Positions 1-6,614 of a DNA stretch of 11,216 nt are shown here, piece after piece; the first letter of the stretch is position 1, and every line of letters starts with the position of its first letter. The DNA comes from Sporichthyaceae bacterium (GTDB taxonomy: Bacteria > Actinomycetota > Actinomycetes > JACCUZ01), in contig JACCUZ010000281.1 of assembly GCA_013698395.1 (NCBI GenBank), positions 1 to 11,216 on the forward strand, written 5' to 3'. Below the pieces are notes generated by a model, which saw nothing but the letters and a program-made list of their open reading frames with translations, did not search any database and was not told where the DNA came from. The translations under genes and the position numbers were made by a program.

Positions 1-483
1 CCGATCGCGGCCGAGCGCTACCGCCTCGAGGTCCTCGCGGCCGACGTGGAGGACAACCCCGAGGCGATGACCCGGTTCGTGCTGGTGAGCCGGCCGGCCC
101 AGCCGCCGCTGCCGACCGGCCACGACAAGACCACCCTGGTCGCCTTCATCTCCGACGACCACGCCGGAGCGCTGCTCGAGGTGCTCACGGAGTTCGCGGT
201 ACGGGGCGTGAACCTCACCCGCATCGAGTCCCGGCCGACCGGGGAACGGCTCGGCCGGTACTGCTTCTCCATCGACTGCGAAGGCCACGTCGACGACGCC
301 CGCGTCGGCGAGGCGCTGACGGGGCTGCGCCGGGTCTGTCCCGACGTACGGTTCCTGGGGTCCTACCCGCGAGCGGACTCGGGCCCGGCCGCCGAGGCAG
401 CGGCCCGTGGGGCGCGCGAGAAGGACGCGACCTACCGCGACGCGGAGGCCTGGCTCGGCCGGATCCGCAACGGCAAGCTCTAA
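1..483 (+). CDS. pheA: prephenate dehydratase, C-terminal part (5' truncated by window edge)
   Basis: Prephenate dehydratase converts prephenate to phenylpyruvate in cytosolic phenylalanine biosynthesis. The frame is already open at base 1 and ends at TAA 481-483, so 160 residues are visible; the GTG at 46 is an internal Val, not a start. Visible residues 1-30 are the end of the catalytic domain, with the conserved TRF motif at 24-26 (its Thr is catalytic in the family). An ACT regulatory domain follows at about 44-115, with the GAL turn at 56-58 and the ESRP signature at 76-79, the motifs that bind Phe for feedback inhibition. A charged tail of about 40 residues ends the protein. It converges on the lipid-kinase gene. 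The absence of a fused chorismate mutase cannot be judged because the N-terminus is outside the window. Family assignment is firm from the ACT motifs. Confidence 0.95.
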   Translation, partial: PIAAERYRLEVLAADVEDNPEAMTRFVLVSRPAQPPLPTGHDKTTLVAFISDDHAGALLEVLTEFAVRGVNLTRIESRPTGERLGRYCFSIDCEGHVDDARVGEALTGLRRVCPDVRFLGSYPRADSGPAAEAAARGAREKDATYRDAEAWLGRIRNGKL

Positions 484-511
484 GCAACGCGGGGAGCGGA
501 CGCGGGCGGGG

Positions 512-534
512 CGCGCGGCGTCCCCGACCGCGCG
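512..534. terminator. possible hairpin between convergent pheA and lipid-kinase genes
   Basis: The 53-nt gap between the two convergent stop codons holds a perfect 7-bp inverted repeat, CGCGCGG at 512-518 and CCGCGCG at 528-534, with a 9-nt loop. There is no T-tract on either strand, so it is not a classic intrinsic terminator. It may be a GC-only bidirectional stop or chance in very GC-rich DNA. Confidence 0.3.
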
Positions 535-536
535 GC

Positions 537-1418
537 TTACGCCACCCGCACCTTGAGCGCCTTGGGCTCGACGCGGATGTCCATCGACTGGCCCTCGTCG
601 ATGACGTCACCATCGAGCTGGCGGGGCTGCGGCTTGCTCGCCCGGATGACCACGTGCTTGGCCCGGAAGCGTTCCATCCGCCGGTCCCGAGCTTGGGCCC
701 GGCGGAGCACCCGGCCGGTCACCCGCACCCAGTCCAGGACGTGGCGGGGCGCGATCACGACGACGTCGAGCATCCCGTCGTACGCGGACGCGTCGGGCAG
801 CAGCGGGATGTTGCCCTGCAGCTTGCCCACGTTGCCGACGACGACGGTACGCACCCGCCGGTGCATCGGCTCTCCGTCGTCGATGGTGAGGGTGATGCGG
901 ATGCCGCGGCCGCGCAGATGCTTCGCTCCCGAGACCAGGTACGCCGGCCACCCCACCACCTTCTTCAGCCCCTCGGGCGCGTCGCGCATGATGGCGGCGT
1001 CGAACCCAAGCCCGGCCATGACCGCGAATTTCTTGTCCCCGACGGCGCCGACGTCGATCTCGACGGTGCGCCCGGAGGTGCCGATGCGCAGCGCCTTTTC
1101 CTCGTCGTCCAGCGGCAGGTCGAGGTTGCGCGCCAGCAGGTTGCCGGTGCCCGCGGGGAGGATCGCCAGCGGCACGTCGCAGCCGGCGAGCGCGGACACC
1201 GCGGCCATCACGGTGCCGTCCCCCCCGCAGACGAACACGACGTCGCACTCGTCATGGATCGCGCGCTGGCACATGCCCATGCCCGGGTCGTCGAGCGTTG
1301 TCTCCAGCCACAGCGGCTCGCCCCAACCGTGGCGCGACATGAAGTGCTCGACCCTTTTGGTCATGCCTTCGAGGTCCGGAACTTTCAGTGGGTTGTAGAC
1401 GATGGCGGCGCGTTTCAC
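537..1418 (-). CDS. dagK: diacylglycerol kinase family lipid kinase
   Basis: This 293-residue protein belongs to the diacylglycerol/sphingosine kinase catalytic family (the DagK/YegS type, which includes mycobacterial Rv2252). These enzymes phosphorylate a lipid alcohol, typically diacylglycerol to phosphatidate, with ATP at the inner membrane face. Visible motifs are the nucleotide-binding GGDGTV at residues 65-70, PAGTGNLLARN at 88-98, AGLGFDA at 135-141 and the C-terminal LDGD at about 268-271. The length is typical. The start is GTG at 1416-1418, overlapping the stop of the upstream PAP2 gene as GTGA, so translation is probably coupled and the genes form an operon. No transmembrane segment is seen. 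The exact lipid substrate (diacylglycerol, another lipid alcohol or a polyprenol) cannot be told from sequence. Confidence 0.9.
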   Translation of the reverse strand: MKRAAIVYNPLKVPDLEGMTKRVEHFMSRHGWGEPLWLETTLDDPGMGMCQRAIHDECDVVFVCGGDGTVMAAVSALAGCDVPLAILPAGTGNLLARNLDLPLDDEEKALRIGTSGRTVEIDVGAVGDKKFAVMAGLGFDAAIMRDAPEGLKKVVGWPAYLVSGAKHLRGRGIRITLTIDDGEPMHRRVRTVVVGNVGKLQGNIPLLPDASAYDGMLDVVVIAPRHVLDWVRVTGRVLRRAQARDRRMERFRAKHVVIRASKPQPRQLDGDVIDEGQSMDIRVEPKALKVRVA

Positions 1419-2131
1419 CGAGTTCTCGCTGCCCCCAGGGCCATGGGGGCCTCCTGAGGGTCCGGGCTGCGATCACCTCGCCTGCCGCGACGATTCAGAA
1501 CGTTGACGGCCGCGATCGCGATGCAGCTGCCGCCGTTGAGGAACGAGGCGACGACGTCTGTCGGGTGGTGCATGCCGCGGTAGAGCCGGCCGTACGCGAC
1601 GAGCAGGGGCACGGCCACCAGCACCGTGACCGCAAGGATCTTCACCCACCGACGCTGTACGTACCACGCGACGAGCAGCGCGCTCGCGATGAACAGGGCG
1701 GTCGCCGCACCCGTGTGACCACTGGGGAAGCTCGAGGTCGGAGGAGAGTCGTCGAGCTTGCGCACGTCGGGACGTTTCCGGTCGATGACCAGGGTGACGA
1801 GCAGGAACACCAGAGCCTGGGCCGAGACGGCGAGCACGAGGAAGACCGAGTAGACCCACCGCTTCGAGGCGAGCCGGAGCGCGACGGCGACGACCACCAG
1901 AGCGCCGATGATCGCGCCGGTGTTGCCGAGCCCGGACAGCACGTAGGTGACGTCGTTGAGCTCCGGTGTCCGGCCGGCGGCGAGGGCGCGGTTGATCTCG
2001 TCCTCCTGCTCCACCAGCTCCGAGTCGTCGAGGACCTTGGTCAGGAGCAGTCCCAGACCGACGAGCAGGCCGTAGAGGACTGCCAGTGCGAGGACTACCC
2101 GGCCCGCGACGGCGGCGACGCGAGCGATCAT
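1415..2131 (-). CDS. PAP2-family membrane phosphatase (downstream copy)
   Basis: This is a 238-residue PAP2 (type 2 phosphatidic acid phosphatase) superfamily protein, an integral membrane enzyme that removes phosphate from lipid phosphates or pyrophosphates. Hydrophobic segments lie at about 8-30, 70-88, 93-115, 140-157 and 163-180. The signature is PSGH at 136-139 followed by R182-x5-H188-x3-D192, which supplies the nucleophilic His and its partner. In the first motif (K-x6-RP) the RP is present at 120-121, but residue 113, where Lys is expected, is Thr. The start is ATG 2131, 11 nt after the stop of the upstream PAP2 gene, and its stop overlaps the kinase start. No clear Shine-Dalgarno is seen; a TAGGTT box lies 8 nt upstream of the ATG. 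The substrate is unknown; phosphatidate or undecaprenyl pyrophosphate are candidates. Confidence 0.88.
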   Translation of the reverse strand: MIARVAAVAGRVVLALAVLYGLLVGLGLLLTKVLDDSELVEQEDEINRALAAGRTPELNDVTYVLSGLGNTGAIIGALVVVAVALRLASKRWVYSVFLVLAVSAQALVFLLVTLVIDRKRPDVRKLDDSPPTSSFPSGHTGAATALFIASALLVAWYVQRRWVKILAVTVLVAVPLLVAYGRLYRGMHHPTDVVASFLNGGSCIAIAAVNVLNRRGRRGDRSPDPQEAPMALGAARTR

Positions 2132-2142
2132 GGGCGGCGAAC

Positions 2143-2907
2143 CTACTCTCTGATGGAGGGGGCGGCCTCAGGCTCGACGCCCTCGGTGACGGGTGATGGT
2201 CGCAGCCCGTGCTCGCGGCGCCAGGCCTCGAACGCGCCGGTGGTGCCGGCGAGTACGGCGAGGGCGACTCCCCAACCGGCCACGACGTCGCTGACGTAGT
2301 GGACGCCGAGCGCGACGCGGTCGTAGCCGGTGAGAACCACCAGTGCCGCGCCTATGACGTAGGCCAGGATTCGCCTCCCACCTCTGAGCACGGGCAGGAA
2401 GATCAGGATGAGGATGCCCACGCAGAGCATGGCGTTGAGGGCGTGCCCGCTGGGGAAGCTGAACCCGCTGGCCGTCGCGACCGGCTCGGGGAACGCTGGC
2501 CGGGACCGCTCCACCAGCAGCTTGAGGACGACACCGAGCACGCCGCCGATGACGGCGGTGGTCACCGCCCACGCCGCGAGGCGTCGAGCGCCGCGTCGCC
2601 ACAGCCAGACGGCGACGGCGAAGACGGCAAGCCGGAACACCCAGGGGTCCAGGATGACCGACCCTGCACGGAGCAGGTCGACGAGCGCACCCTCGTCACG
2701 GCCGACGTCGTTCAGGTCGTCGGCGACCGTGCGGTCCAACCGCGCGAGCGGCTCCCACTCGGAGAGCACCAGCAGCAGGATCAGCGTGAAGGGGATCGCG
2801 ACGACGGCCGCTGCCGCCCCGCCGAGGGCCAGCCGGCCGGCCAGGCTCCGGTTCGGCTCCGGGTCGGATCCGCGCCGGTCAGCGGGTCGGTGAGGAGCGG
2901 ACAGCAC
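2143..2907 (-). CDS. PAP2-family membrane phosphatase (upstream copy)
   Basis: This 254-residue PAP2-superfamily phosphatase has all three signature motifs intact: K129-x6-R136-P137, PSGH at 152-155 and R197-x5-H203-x3-D207. The N-terminal 25 or so residues are polar and cytosolic-looking. Hydrophobic helices follow at about 28-48, 84-104, 110-130, 157-173, 180-196 and 205-222, and the tail is acidic. The start is GTG at 2905-2907; there is no good Shine-Dalgarno, only a GGGG run about 12 nt upstream, so the start is less certain than the family. It is the first of three closely spaced genes (PAP2, PAP2, lipid kinase) and lies 74 nt downstream of the AIM24-family gene. It differs enough from its neighbour that the two are probably distinct enzymes rather than a recent duplication. 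Lipid phosphate, or undecaprenyl pyrophosphate recycling, is the likely role. Confidence 0.9.
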   Translation of the reverse strand: MLSAPHRPADRRGSDPEPNRSLAGRLALGGAAAAVVAIPFTLILLLVLSEWEPLARLDRTVADDLNDVGRDEGALVDLLRAGSVILDPWVFRLAVFAVAVWLWRRGARRLAAWAVTTAVIGGVLGVVLKLLVERSRPAFPEPVATASGFSFPSGHALNAMLCVGILILIFLPVLRGGRRILAYVIGAALVVLTGYDRVALGVHYVSDVVAGWGVALAVLAGTTGAFEAWRREHGLRPSPVTEGVEPEAAPSIRE

Positions 2908-2981
2908 GCAGCCGTCGTACCCCGTTCACCTGCCGTACACGCACGTTCCTGCACATCCCCGAGGACGTCGGGTCGGTGACC

Positions 2982-3710
2982 TCAGCCGCCGAGGCGCCCG
3001 AGCATCCCCCCGACCCCGCCGCTCGATCCGCCACCGCTCTGGCCGCCGACCTTCGGCGGGTTCTCCGACGGCTGCACGACCACAAAGCCCTGGCCCGAGA
3101 ACGCCATCTGGAAGGCCTCGCCGGAGCCGCGTCCCAGTATCGACATCGGCTTGAACCCGCCGGAGTGGATCGACGTCTGCAACGAGGCGGACCACGCAAC
3201 CACGGCGTCGGTGTCGACGTACGTCGGCGCGTCGACGGTCAGCACCACCGGTGTGCCCTTCGTGGTGATGGCGAGCTTGCCGGCACCGGAGAAGTAGGTG
3301 TTGAACAAGCCGCCGGACACCATGCCGACGCCGCCGATCATCTTGATGTCCCACTGCAGCGTCGGCTCGAAGGCCAGCACGCTGACACCGTTGACCGAGA
3401 AGCCGTCCGAGCCGTCGAGCTCGACGACATGGACGTCGGAGGCCAGGTCGGCGAAGAACACGTCACCGGTCCCGGTGCAGCGCATGAGGTCCACGCCCTC
3501 ACCGGTCACCGCCTTCTTGAGCATCTTCCCGATGCCTCCGGCCGACTGGTAGTCGAACTGCACCCCGCCCTGGTAGGCCACCATCGACCCCTGCCGGGCC
3601 ATGACGGAGCCGCCACTGAGGGACACCTTTAGCATCTTGGAGTTCTGCAGGCCGAAGCCGTCCGGCGTGGTGGCCTCGAGGTACTCCTGGCTGAACAGTG
3701 AGCTGCGCAT
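2982..3710 (-). CDS. AIM24 family protein
   Basis: This 242-residue protein looks like the AIM24 (DUF124) family, a beta-rich fold related to TRAP-like proteins; its biochemical function in bacteria is not established. The body alternates hydrophobic beta strands and glycines, for example around MARQGSMVAYQGG at residues 37-49 and the FFADL and VHVVELDG segments. The C-terminus from about 218 is a low-complexity Gly/Ser linker ending in LGRLGG. I chose ATG 3708-3710: the frame stays open further upstream, but that part is antisense to serS and does not resemble the family, whereas the residues from this ATG (MRSSLFSQ) look like a family N-terminus. No Shine-Dalgarno precedes it, but a TACGGT box ends 7 nt upstream, which suggests a leaderless mRNA. 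There is no signal peptide. It is on the same strand as the PAP2/kinase run, 74 nt ahead, and may be co-transcribed. Confidence 0.85.
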   Translation of the reverse strand: MRSSLFSQEYLEATTPDGFGLQNSKMLKVSLSGGSVMARQGSMVAYQGGVQFDYQSAGGIGKMLKKAVTGEGVDLMRCTGTGDVFFADLASDVHVVELDGSDGFSVNGVSVLAFEPTLQWDIKMIGGVGMVSGGLFNTYFSGAGKLAITTKGTPVVLTVDAPTYVDTDAVVAWSASLQTSIHSGGFKPMSILGRGSGEAFQMAFSGQGFVVVQPSENPPKVGGQSGGGSSGGVGGMLGRLGG

Positions 3711-3717
3711 GGGCCAG

Positions 3718-3723
3718 ACCGTA
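3718..3723 (-). promoter_or_regulatory. candidate -10 box of leaderless AIM24 promoter
   Basis: On the minus strand TACGGT (TAnnnT consensus) lies 7 nt before ATG 3710, the spacing expected when transcription starts at the start codon. No good -35 hexamer is seen at 16-18 nt, so support comes only from the -10 box, its spacing and the lack of a Shine-Dalgarno. Confidence 0.4.
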
Positions 3724-3776
3724 GCCCCGTGACCAACGGCTTGCTGGCCGAATCGGACACCTGGCCGACCGGCGGT

Positions 3777-3782
3777 TACTCT
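3777..3782 (+). promoter_or_regulatory. candidate -10 box of leaderless serS promoter
   Basis: TACTCT (TAnnnT) ends 6 nt before GTG 3789. A weak -35-like TCGGAC lies at 3753-3758, 18 nt upstream of it. No Shine-Dalgarno precedes the GTG, consistent with a leaderless transcript. The 78-nt gap to the divergent gene leaves no room for a T-box leader. Confidence 0.45.
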
Positions 3783-3788
3783 CGCCGC

Positions 3789-5054
3789 GTGCTGGATCCC
3801 AAGCTGGTCCGCGACGACCCGGAAGCCGTCCGTGCGTCGCAGCGCGCCCGGGGCGAAGACCCCGCCCTCGTCGATGCAGTCCTGGCCGCCGACGGGTCCA
3901 GGCGCGGGTCCATCGCTGCGTACGACCGGCTGCGTGCGGAGCAGCGCACGCTCGGCCGCGAGGTGGCCAAGGCGACCGGCGAGGCCAAGGCGGCACTCCT
4001 GGCGAGGACCAAGCAGCTCGCCGCCGACGTACGGGCCGCCGAGGTGGCGCAGAACGAGCACTCGGCGACGTACGACTCATTGCTGAGACAGCTGTCCAAC
4101 GTCGCTGAGCCGGGCGTCCCTGAGGGGGGCGAGGACGACTACGCCGTCTTGGAGCACGTCGGAGAGCCGCCGGTGTTCGACTTCGAGCCGCGCGACCACC
4201 TCGAGCTGGGTCAGGGCCTAGGTGCGATCGACACCGAGCGCGGGGCCAAGGTGTCGGGGGCACGGTTCTACTACCTGACCGGGGTGGGCGCCCAGCTGCA
4301 GCTCGCGATGCTCAACCTGGCGATGGCCCAGGCCGTGGAGGCGGGCTTCCTGCCTGTGGTGCCGCCCGTGCTCGTGCGGCCGGAGGCGATGGAGGGCACC
4401 GGTTTCCTCGCGCAGGCGGCCGAGAACGTCTACCACCTGGCCGAGGAGGACCTCTACCTCGTCGGTACGTCGGAGGTGCCGCTGGCTGCGTACCACATGG
4501 AGGAGGTCCTCGAGGCCGGCCGGCTGCCGTTGCGCTACGCAGGTTGGTCCACCTGTTTCCGCAAGGAGGCCGGGTCGTACGGCAAGGACACCCGCGGCAT
4601 CCTGCGCGTGCACCAGTTCGACAAGATCGAGATGTTCTCGTTCTGCGCGCCCGAGGACGCTGCCGCCGAGCACCAGCGGCTGCTCGAGTGGGAGAAGGAG
4701 ATGCTTGCCAAGGTGGAGGTGCCCTACCGGGTCATCGACGTCGCGGCGGGCGACCTCGGGTCGTCGGCGGCACGGAAGTACGACTGCGAGGCGTGGGTGC
4801 CGACGCAGGGCCGCTACCGCGAGCTGACGTCGACGTCGAACTGCACAACGTTCCAGGCCCGCCGGCTGCGAGTGCGGATGCGTGACGCCGACGGAGTGCG
4901 CCCGCTCGCCACGCTCAACGGCACGCTCGCGACGACCCGCTGGATCGTCGCGATCCTGGAGAACCACCAGCGGGCGGACGGGTCGGTCGTGGTGCCCGGG
5001 GCGCTGCGGCCGTTCCTGGGTGGCCGCGAGGTGCTCGAGCCGGCCGCCTCGTGA
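3789..5054 (+). CDS. serS: seryl-tRNA synthetase
   Basis: SerS charges tRNA-Ser (and tRNA-Sec, where present) with serine in the cytosol. The 421-residue protein has the usual layout. Residues 1-105 form the N-terminal helical arm, a long antiparallel coiled coil rich in Ala, Arg and Glu that holds the tRNA long arm. A class II catalytic core follows, with the TSE motif at 227-229, motif 2 around R258-x-E260 running on to the RVHQF loop at 273-277, and motif 3 (NGTLATTR) at 377-384. I chose GTG 3789 because it gives the family N-terminus (MLDPKLVRDDP) and normal length; 20 further upstream codons from 3729 are open but do not look like SerRS. Its TGA overlaps the next gene's GTG by 4 nt. No frameshift or missing catalytic motif is seen. 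Confidence 0.98.
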   Translation: MLDPKLVRDDPEAVRASQRARGEDPALVDAVLAADGSRRGSIAAYDRLRAEQRTLGREVAKATGEAKAALLARTKQLAADVRAAEVAQNEHSATYDSLLRQLSNVAEPGVPEGGEDDYAVLEHVGEPPVFDFEPRDHLELGQGLGAIDTERGAKVSGARFYYLTGVGAQLQLAMLNLAMAQAVEAGFLPVVPPVLVRPEAMEGTGFLAQAAENVYHLAEEDLYLVGTSEVPLAAYHMEEVLEAGRLPLRYAGWSTCFRKEAGSYGKDTRGILRVHQFDKIEMFSFCAPEDAAAEHQRLLEWEKEMLAKVEVPYRVIDVAAGDLGSSAARKYDCEAWVPTQGRYRELTSTSNCTTFQARRLRVRMRDADGVRPLATLNGTLATTRWIVAILENHQRADGSVVVPGALRPFLGGREVLEPAAS

Positions 5055-5857
5055 CGCCGCCGCGACCGCGGCTGGTCGCCACCGACCTCGACGGCACGAT
5101 CGTGTCCTGGTCCGGCGAGATCACCGACCGCACGGTGGCGGCGCTGCAGGCGGTCGAGGCGCAGGGCGTGCCAATCGTCTTCGTCACGGGGCGGCCGCCG
5201 AGGTGGATGGCCGACGTCGCCGAGCGCACTGGCCACACCGGCCTCGCGGTGTGCGCGAACGGCGCGCTGCTCTACGACCTGCACGCCGAGCGGGTGGTGG
5301 ATTCCTTTCCCCTCTCGGTCGAGATCGGTCTTGAGGTTGCCCGGCTGCTGCGCGACGCTCTGCCGGACATCGCGTTCGCGGTCGAGACGCTCGACGGGTT
5401 CGCCCATGAGTCGGCGTACGCGCCTCGGTTCGACGTCGGCCAGGCGCGTGCGGTGGCCCACATCGACCGGATCTACGGTGAACCTGCGATGAAGCTGCTC
5501 GCGCGCCACGAGTCGCTCGGGCCCGACGAGCTGCTGGCAGCAGCGCGGGAGGTCGTGGGCGACGTCGTGGAGATGACGCACTCGTCCACCTCCGGCCTGC
5601 TCGAGATCTCGGCAGCCGGGGTGTCGAAGGCCTCGACCCTGGCCCGGATCTGCGAGGAGCGAGGCATCGATCCGTCGGAGGTGGTGGCGTTCGGCGACAT
5701 GCCTAACGACCTGCCGATGCTGGCGTGGGCCGGGCTCTCGTACGGGGTCGCCGACGGGCACCCGGAGGTGGTCGCCGCGGCCGATGCCCTGGTCGACCCG
5801 CCCGAGAAGGACGGCGTCGCCCGCGAGCTGGAACGGCTGTTCTCGACCGCGCAGTAA
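5051..5857 (+). CDS. Cof-type HAD-superfamily phosphatase
   Basis: This 268-residue protein is a haloacid dehalogenase (HAD) superfamily hydrolase of the Cof/YidA-like class with a C2-type cap; such enzymes hydrolyse small sugar or nucleotide phosphates in the cytosol. Motif I is DLDGT at 12-16, with nucleophile D12 and acid/base D14. Motif II is Thr46 in VTGRPP, motif III is Lys193 in VSKAS, and motif IV is GDMPND at 215-220 with metal-binding D216 and D220. The cap lies at about 85-185. The start is GTG at 5051-5053, overlapping the serS stop (GTGA), so it is probably translated by coupling from serS. The substrate cannot be read from sequence; a housekeeping phosphatase is the cautious call. 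Confidence 0.92.
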   Translation: MTPPRPRLVATDLDGTIVSWSGEITDRTVAALQAVEAQGVPIVFVTGRPPRWMADVAERTGHTGLAVCANGALLYDLHAERVVDSFPLSVEIGLEVARLLRDALPDIAFAVETLDGFAHESAYAPRFDVGQARAVAHIDRIYGEPAMKLLARHESLGPDELLAAAREVVGDVVEMTHSSTSGLLEISAAGVSKASTLARICEERGIDPSEVVAFGDMPNDLPMLAWAGLSYGVADGHPEVVAAADALVDPPEKDGVARELERLFSTAQ

Positions 5858-5933
5858 CCACAGCCCCGCTGACCGATCTGACGCCAGGACACAACCGGGA
5901 AGCAGGTGACCGGTGTGGCGCCGGACGCCGTCC

Positions 5934-5954
5934 CACCAGCCACTGGTGCACCAG
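5934..5954. repeat. inverted repeat in the HAD-bpa intergenic region
   Basis: The 130-nt gap between the convergent HAD and bpa genes contains CACCAG (5934-5939), a 3-nt loop, CTGGTG (5943-5948), then CACCAG again (5949-5954). The last 12 nt, CTGGTGCACCAG, are a perfect palindrome, so two alternative hairpins can form. There is no T-tract. It may be a weak terminator or a protein-binding site; I see no other structure in the gap. Confidence 0.35.
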
Positions 5955-5987
5955 ATGTGTCCAGGAGTCAGCCGCGGCGACGGACGG

Positions 5988-6548
5988 CTACAGGTACTGG
6001 CCGGTGTTCTGGGGCCCGTCGGGGCCGTCGTCGCCTGGGCCCGGTGTCGTACCCGGCAGAGACATGCCCGGCGGAAGCGCCCGGCGCCGCATCTCCTCCA
6101 GCTGCGCTCGGGCCGCCATCTGTTGGGCGAACAGCGCCGTCTGGATGCCGTGGAACAGACCCTCCAGCCAGCCGACCAGCTGGGCCTGGGCGACCCGCAG
6201 CTCCGACTCGCTGGGCACGACGTCGTCGGTAAAGGGCAGCGAGATCCGCTCCAGCTCCTGCACCAGCTCGGGCGCGAGGCCCTCCTCCAGCTCCTTGATG
6301 GACCTGGTGTGGATCTCCTTGAGCCGTACCCGGCTCGCCTCGTCCAGCGATGACGCCCGCACTTCCTCCAGCAGCTGCTTGATCATGCTGCCAATCCGCA
6401 TCACCTTGGCCGGTTGGTCAACCAGGTCGGTGATCGAGCGTTCGTCGTCGCCCTCCTGCGACCCGCGGGCTGCCTCGACGGCCATGCCGTTGGGGCCGAC
6501 CACGATCACCCGCTGAGGGTCGCCAGCGTCTTCCTTCTGTTCAGTCAT
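5988..6548 (-). CDS. bpa: bacterial proteasome activator (Bpa/PafE family)
   Basis: Bpa (Rv3780 family, DUF2587) forms a ring that docks on the 20S core proteasome and opens its gate without ATP, assisting degradation of certain partly unfolded proteins. This protein has 186 residues, close to the mycobacterial length. The N-terminus (1-38) is acidic and likely flexible. The conserved helical core at about 39-155 contains LVDQPAKVMRIGSMIKQLLE at 42-61 and the Gln/Ala-rich helix ending near LEEMRRRALPPG. The tail is Gly/Pro/Asp-rich and ends exactly in GQYL at 183-186, the family's proteasome-docking C-terminus. I chose ATG 6548, preceded by AAGGA 8 nt upstream; another in-frame ATG lies 6 codons upstream at 6566 but would consume that ribosome site. 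It is convergent with the HAD gene and divergent from the GNAT gene, so it is probably transcribed alone. Confidence 0.95.
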   Translation of the reverse strand: MTEQKEDAGDPQRVIVVGPNGMAVEAARGSQEGDDERSITDLVDQPAKVMRIGSMIKQLLEEVRASSLDEASRVRLKEIHTRSIKELEEGLAPELVQELERISLPFTDDVVPSESELRVAQAQLVGWLEGLFHGIQTALFAQQMAARAQLEEMRRRALPPGMSLPGTTPGPGDDGPDGPQNTGQYL

Positions 6549-6577
6549 GACCGCATCCTTCCCCATGCAGAAGTCGC

Positions 6578-6606
6578 TGGACCGTCGTGGGTCGGCCTGG
6601 CACAGT
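6578..6606 (+). promoter_or_regulatory. weak candidate promoter for the GNAT gene
   Basis: TGGACC (6578-6583) and CACAGT (6601-6606) are separated by exactly 17 nt. The latter ends 8 nt before GTG 6615, which has no Shine-Dalgarno. Each hexamer matches the consensus only partly, so this is a weak leaderless-promoter call. Confidence 0.3.
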
Positions 6607-6614
6607 CGGCGCCC

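Noticed and set aside
3711..4061. N-terminal extension of the AIM24 frame
   Set aside because: It is antisense to the serS start region, and the extra residues do not resemble the family, which begins at ATG 3710.
6414..6614. N-terminal extension of the GNAT frame
   Set aside because: It runs antisense through the start of bpa and has no ribosome site; the family-like sequence begins near 6615.
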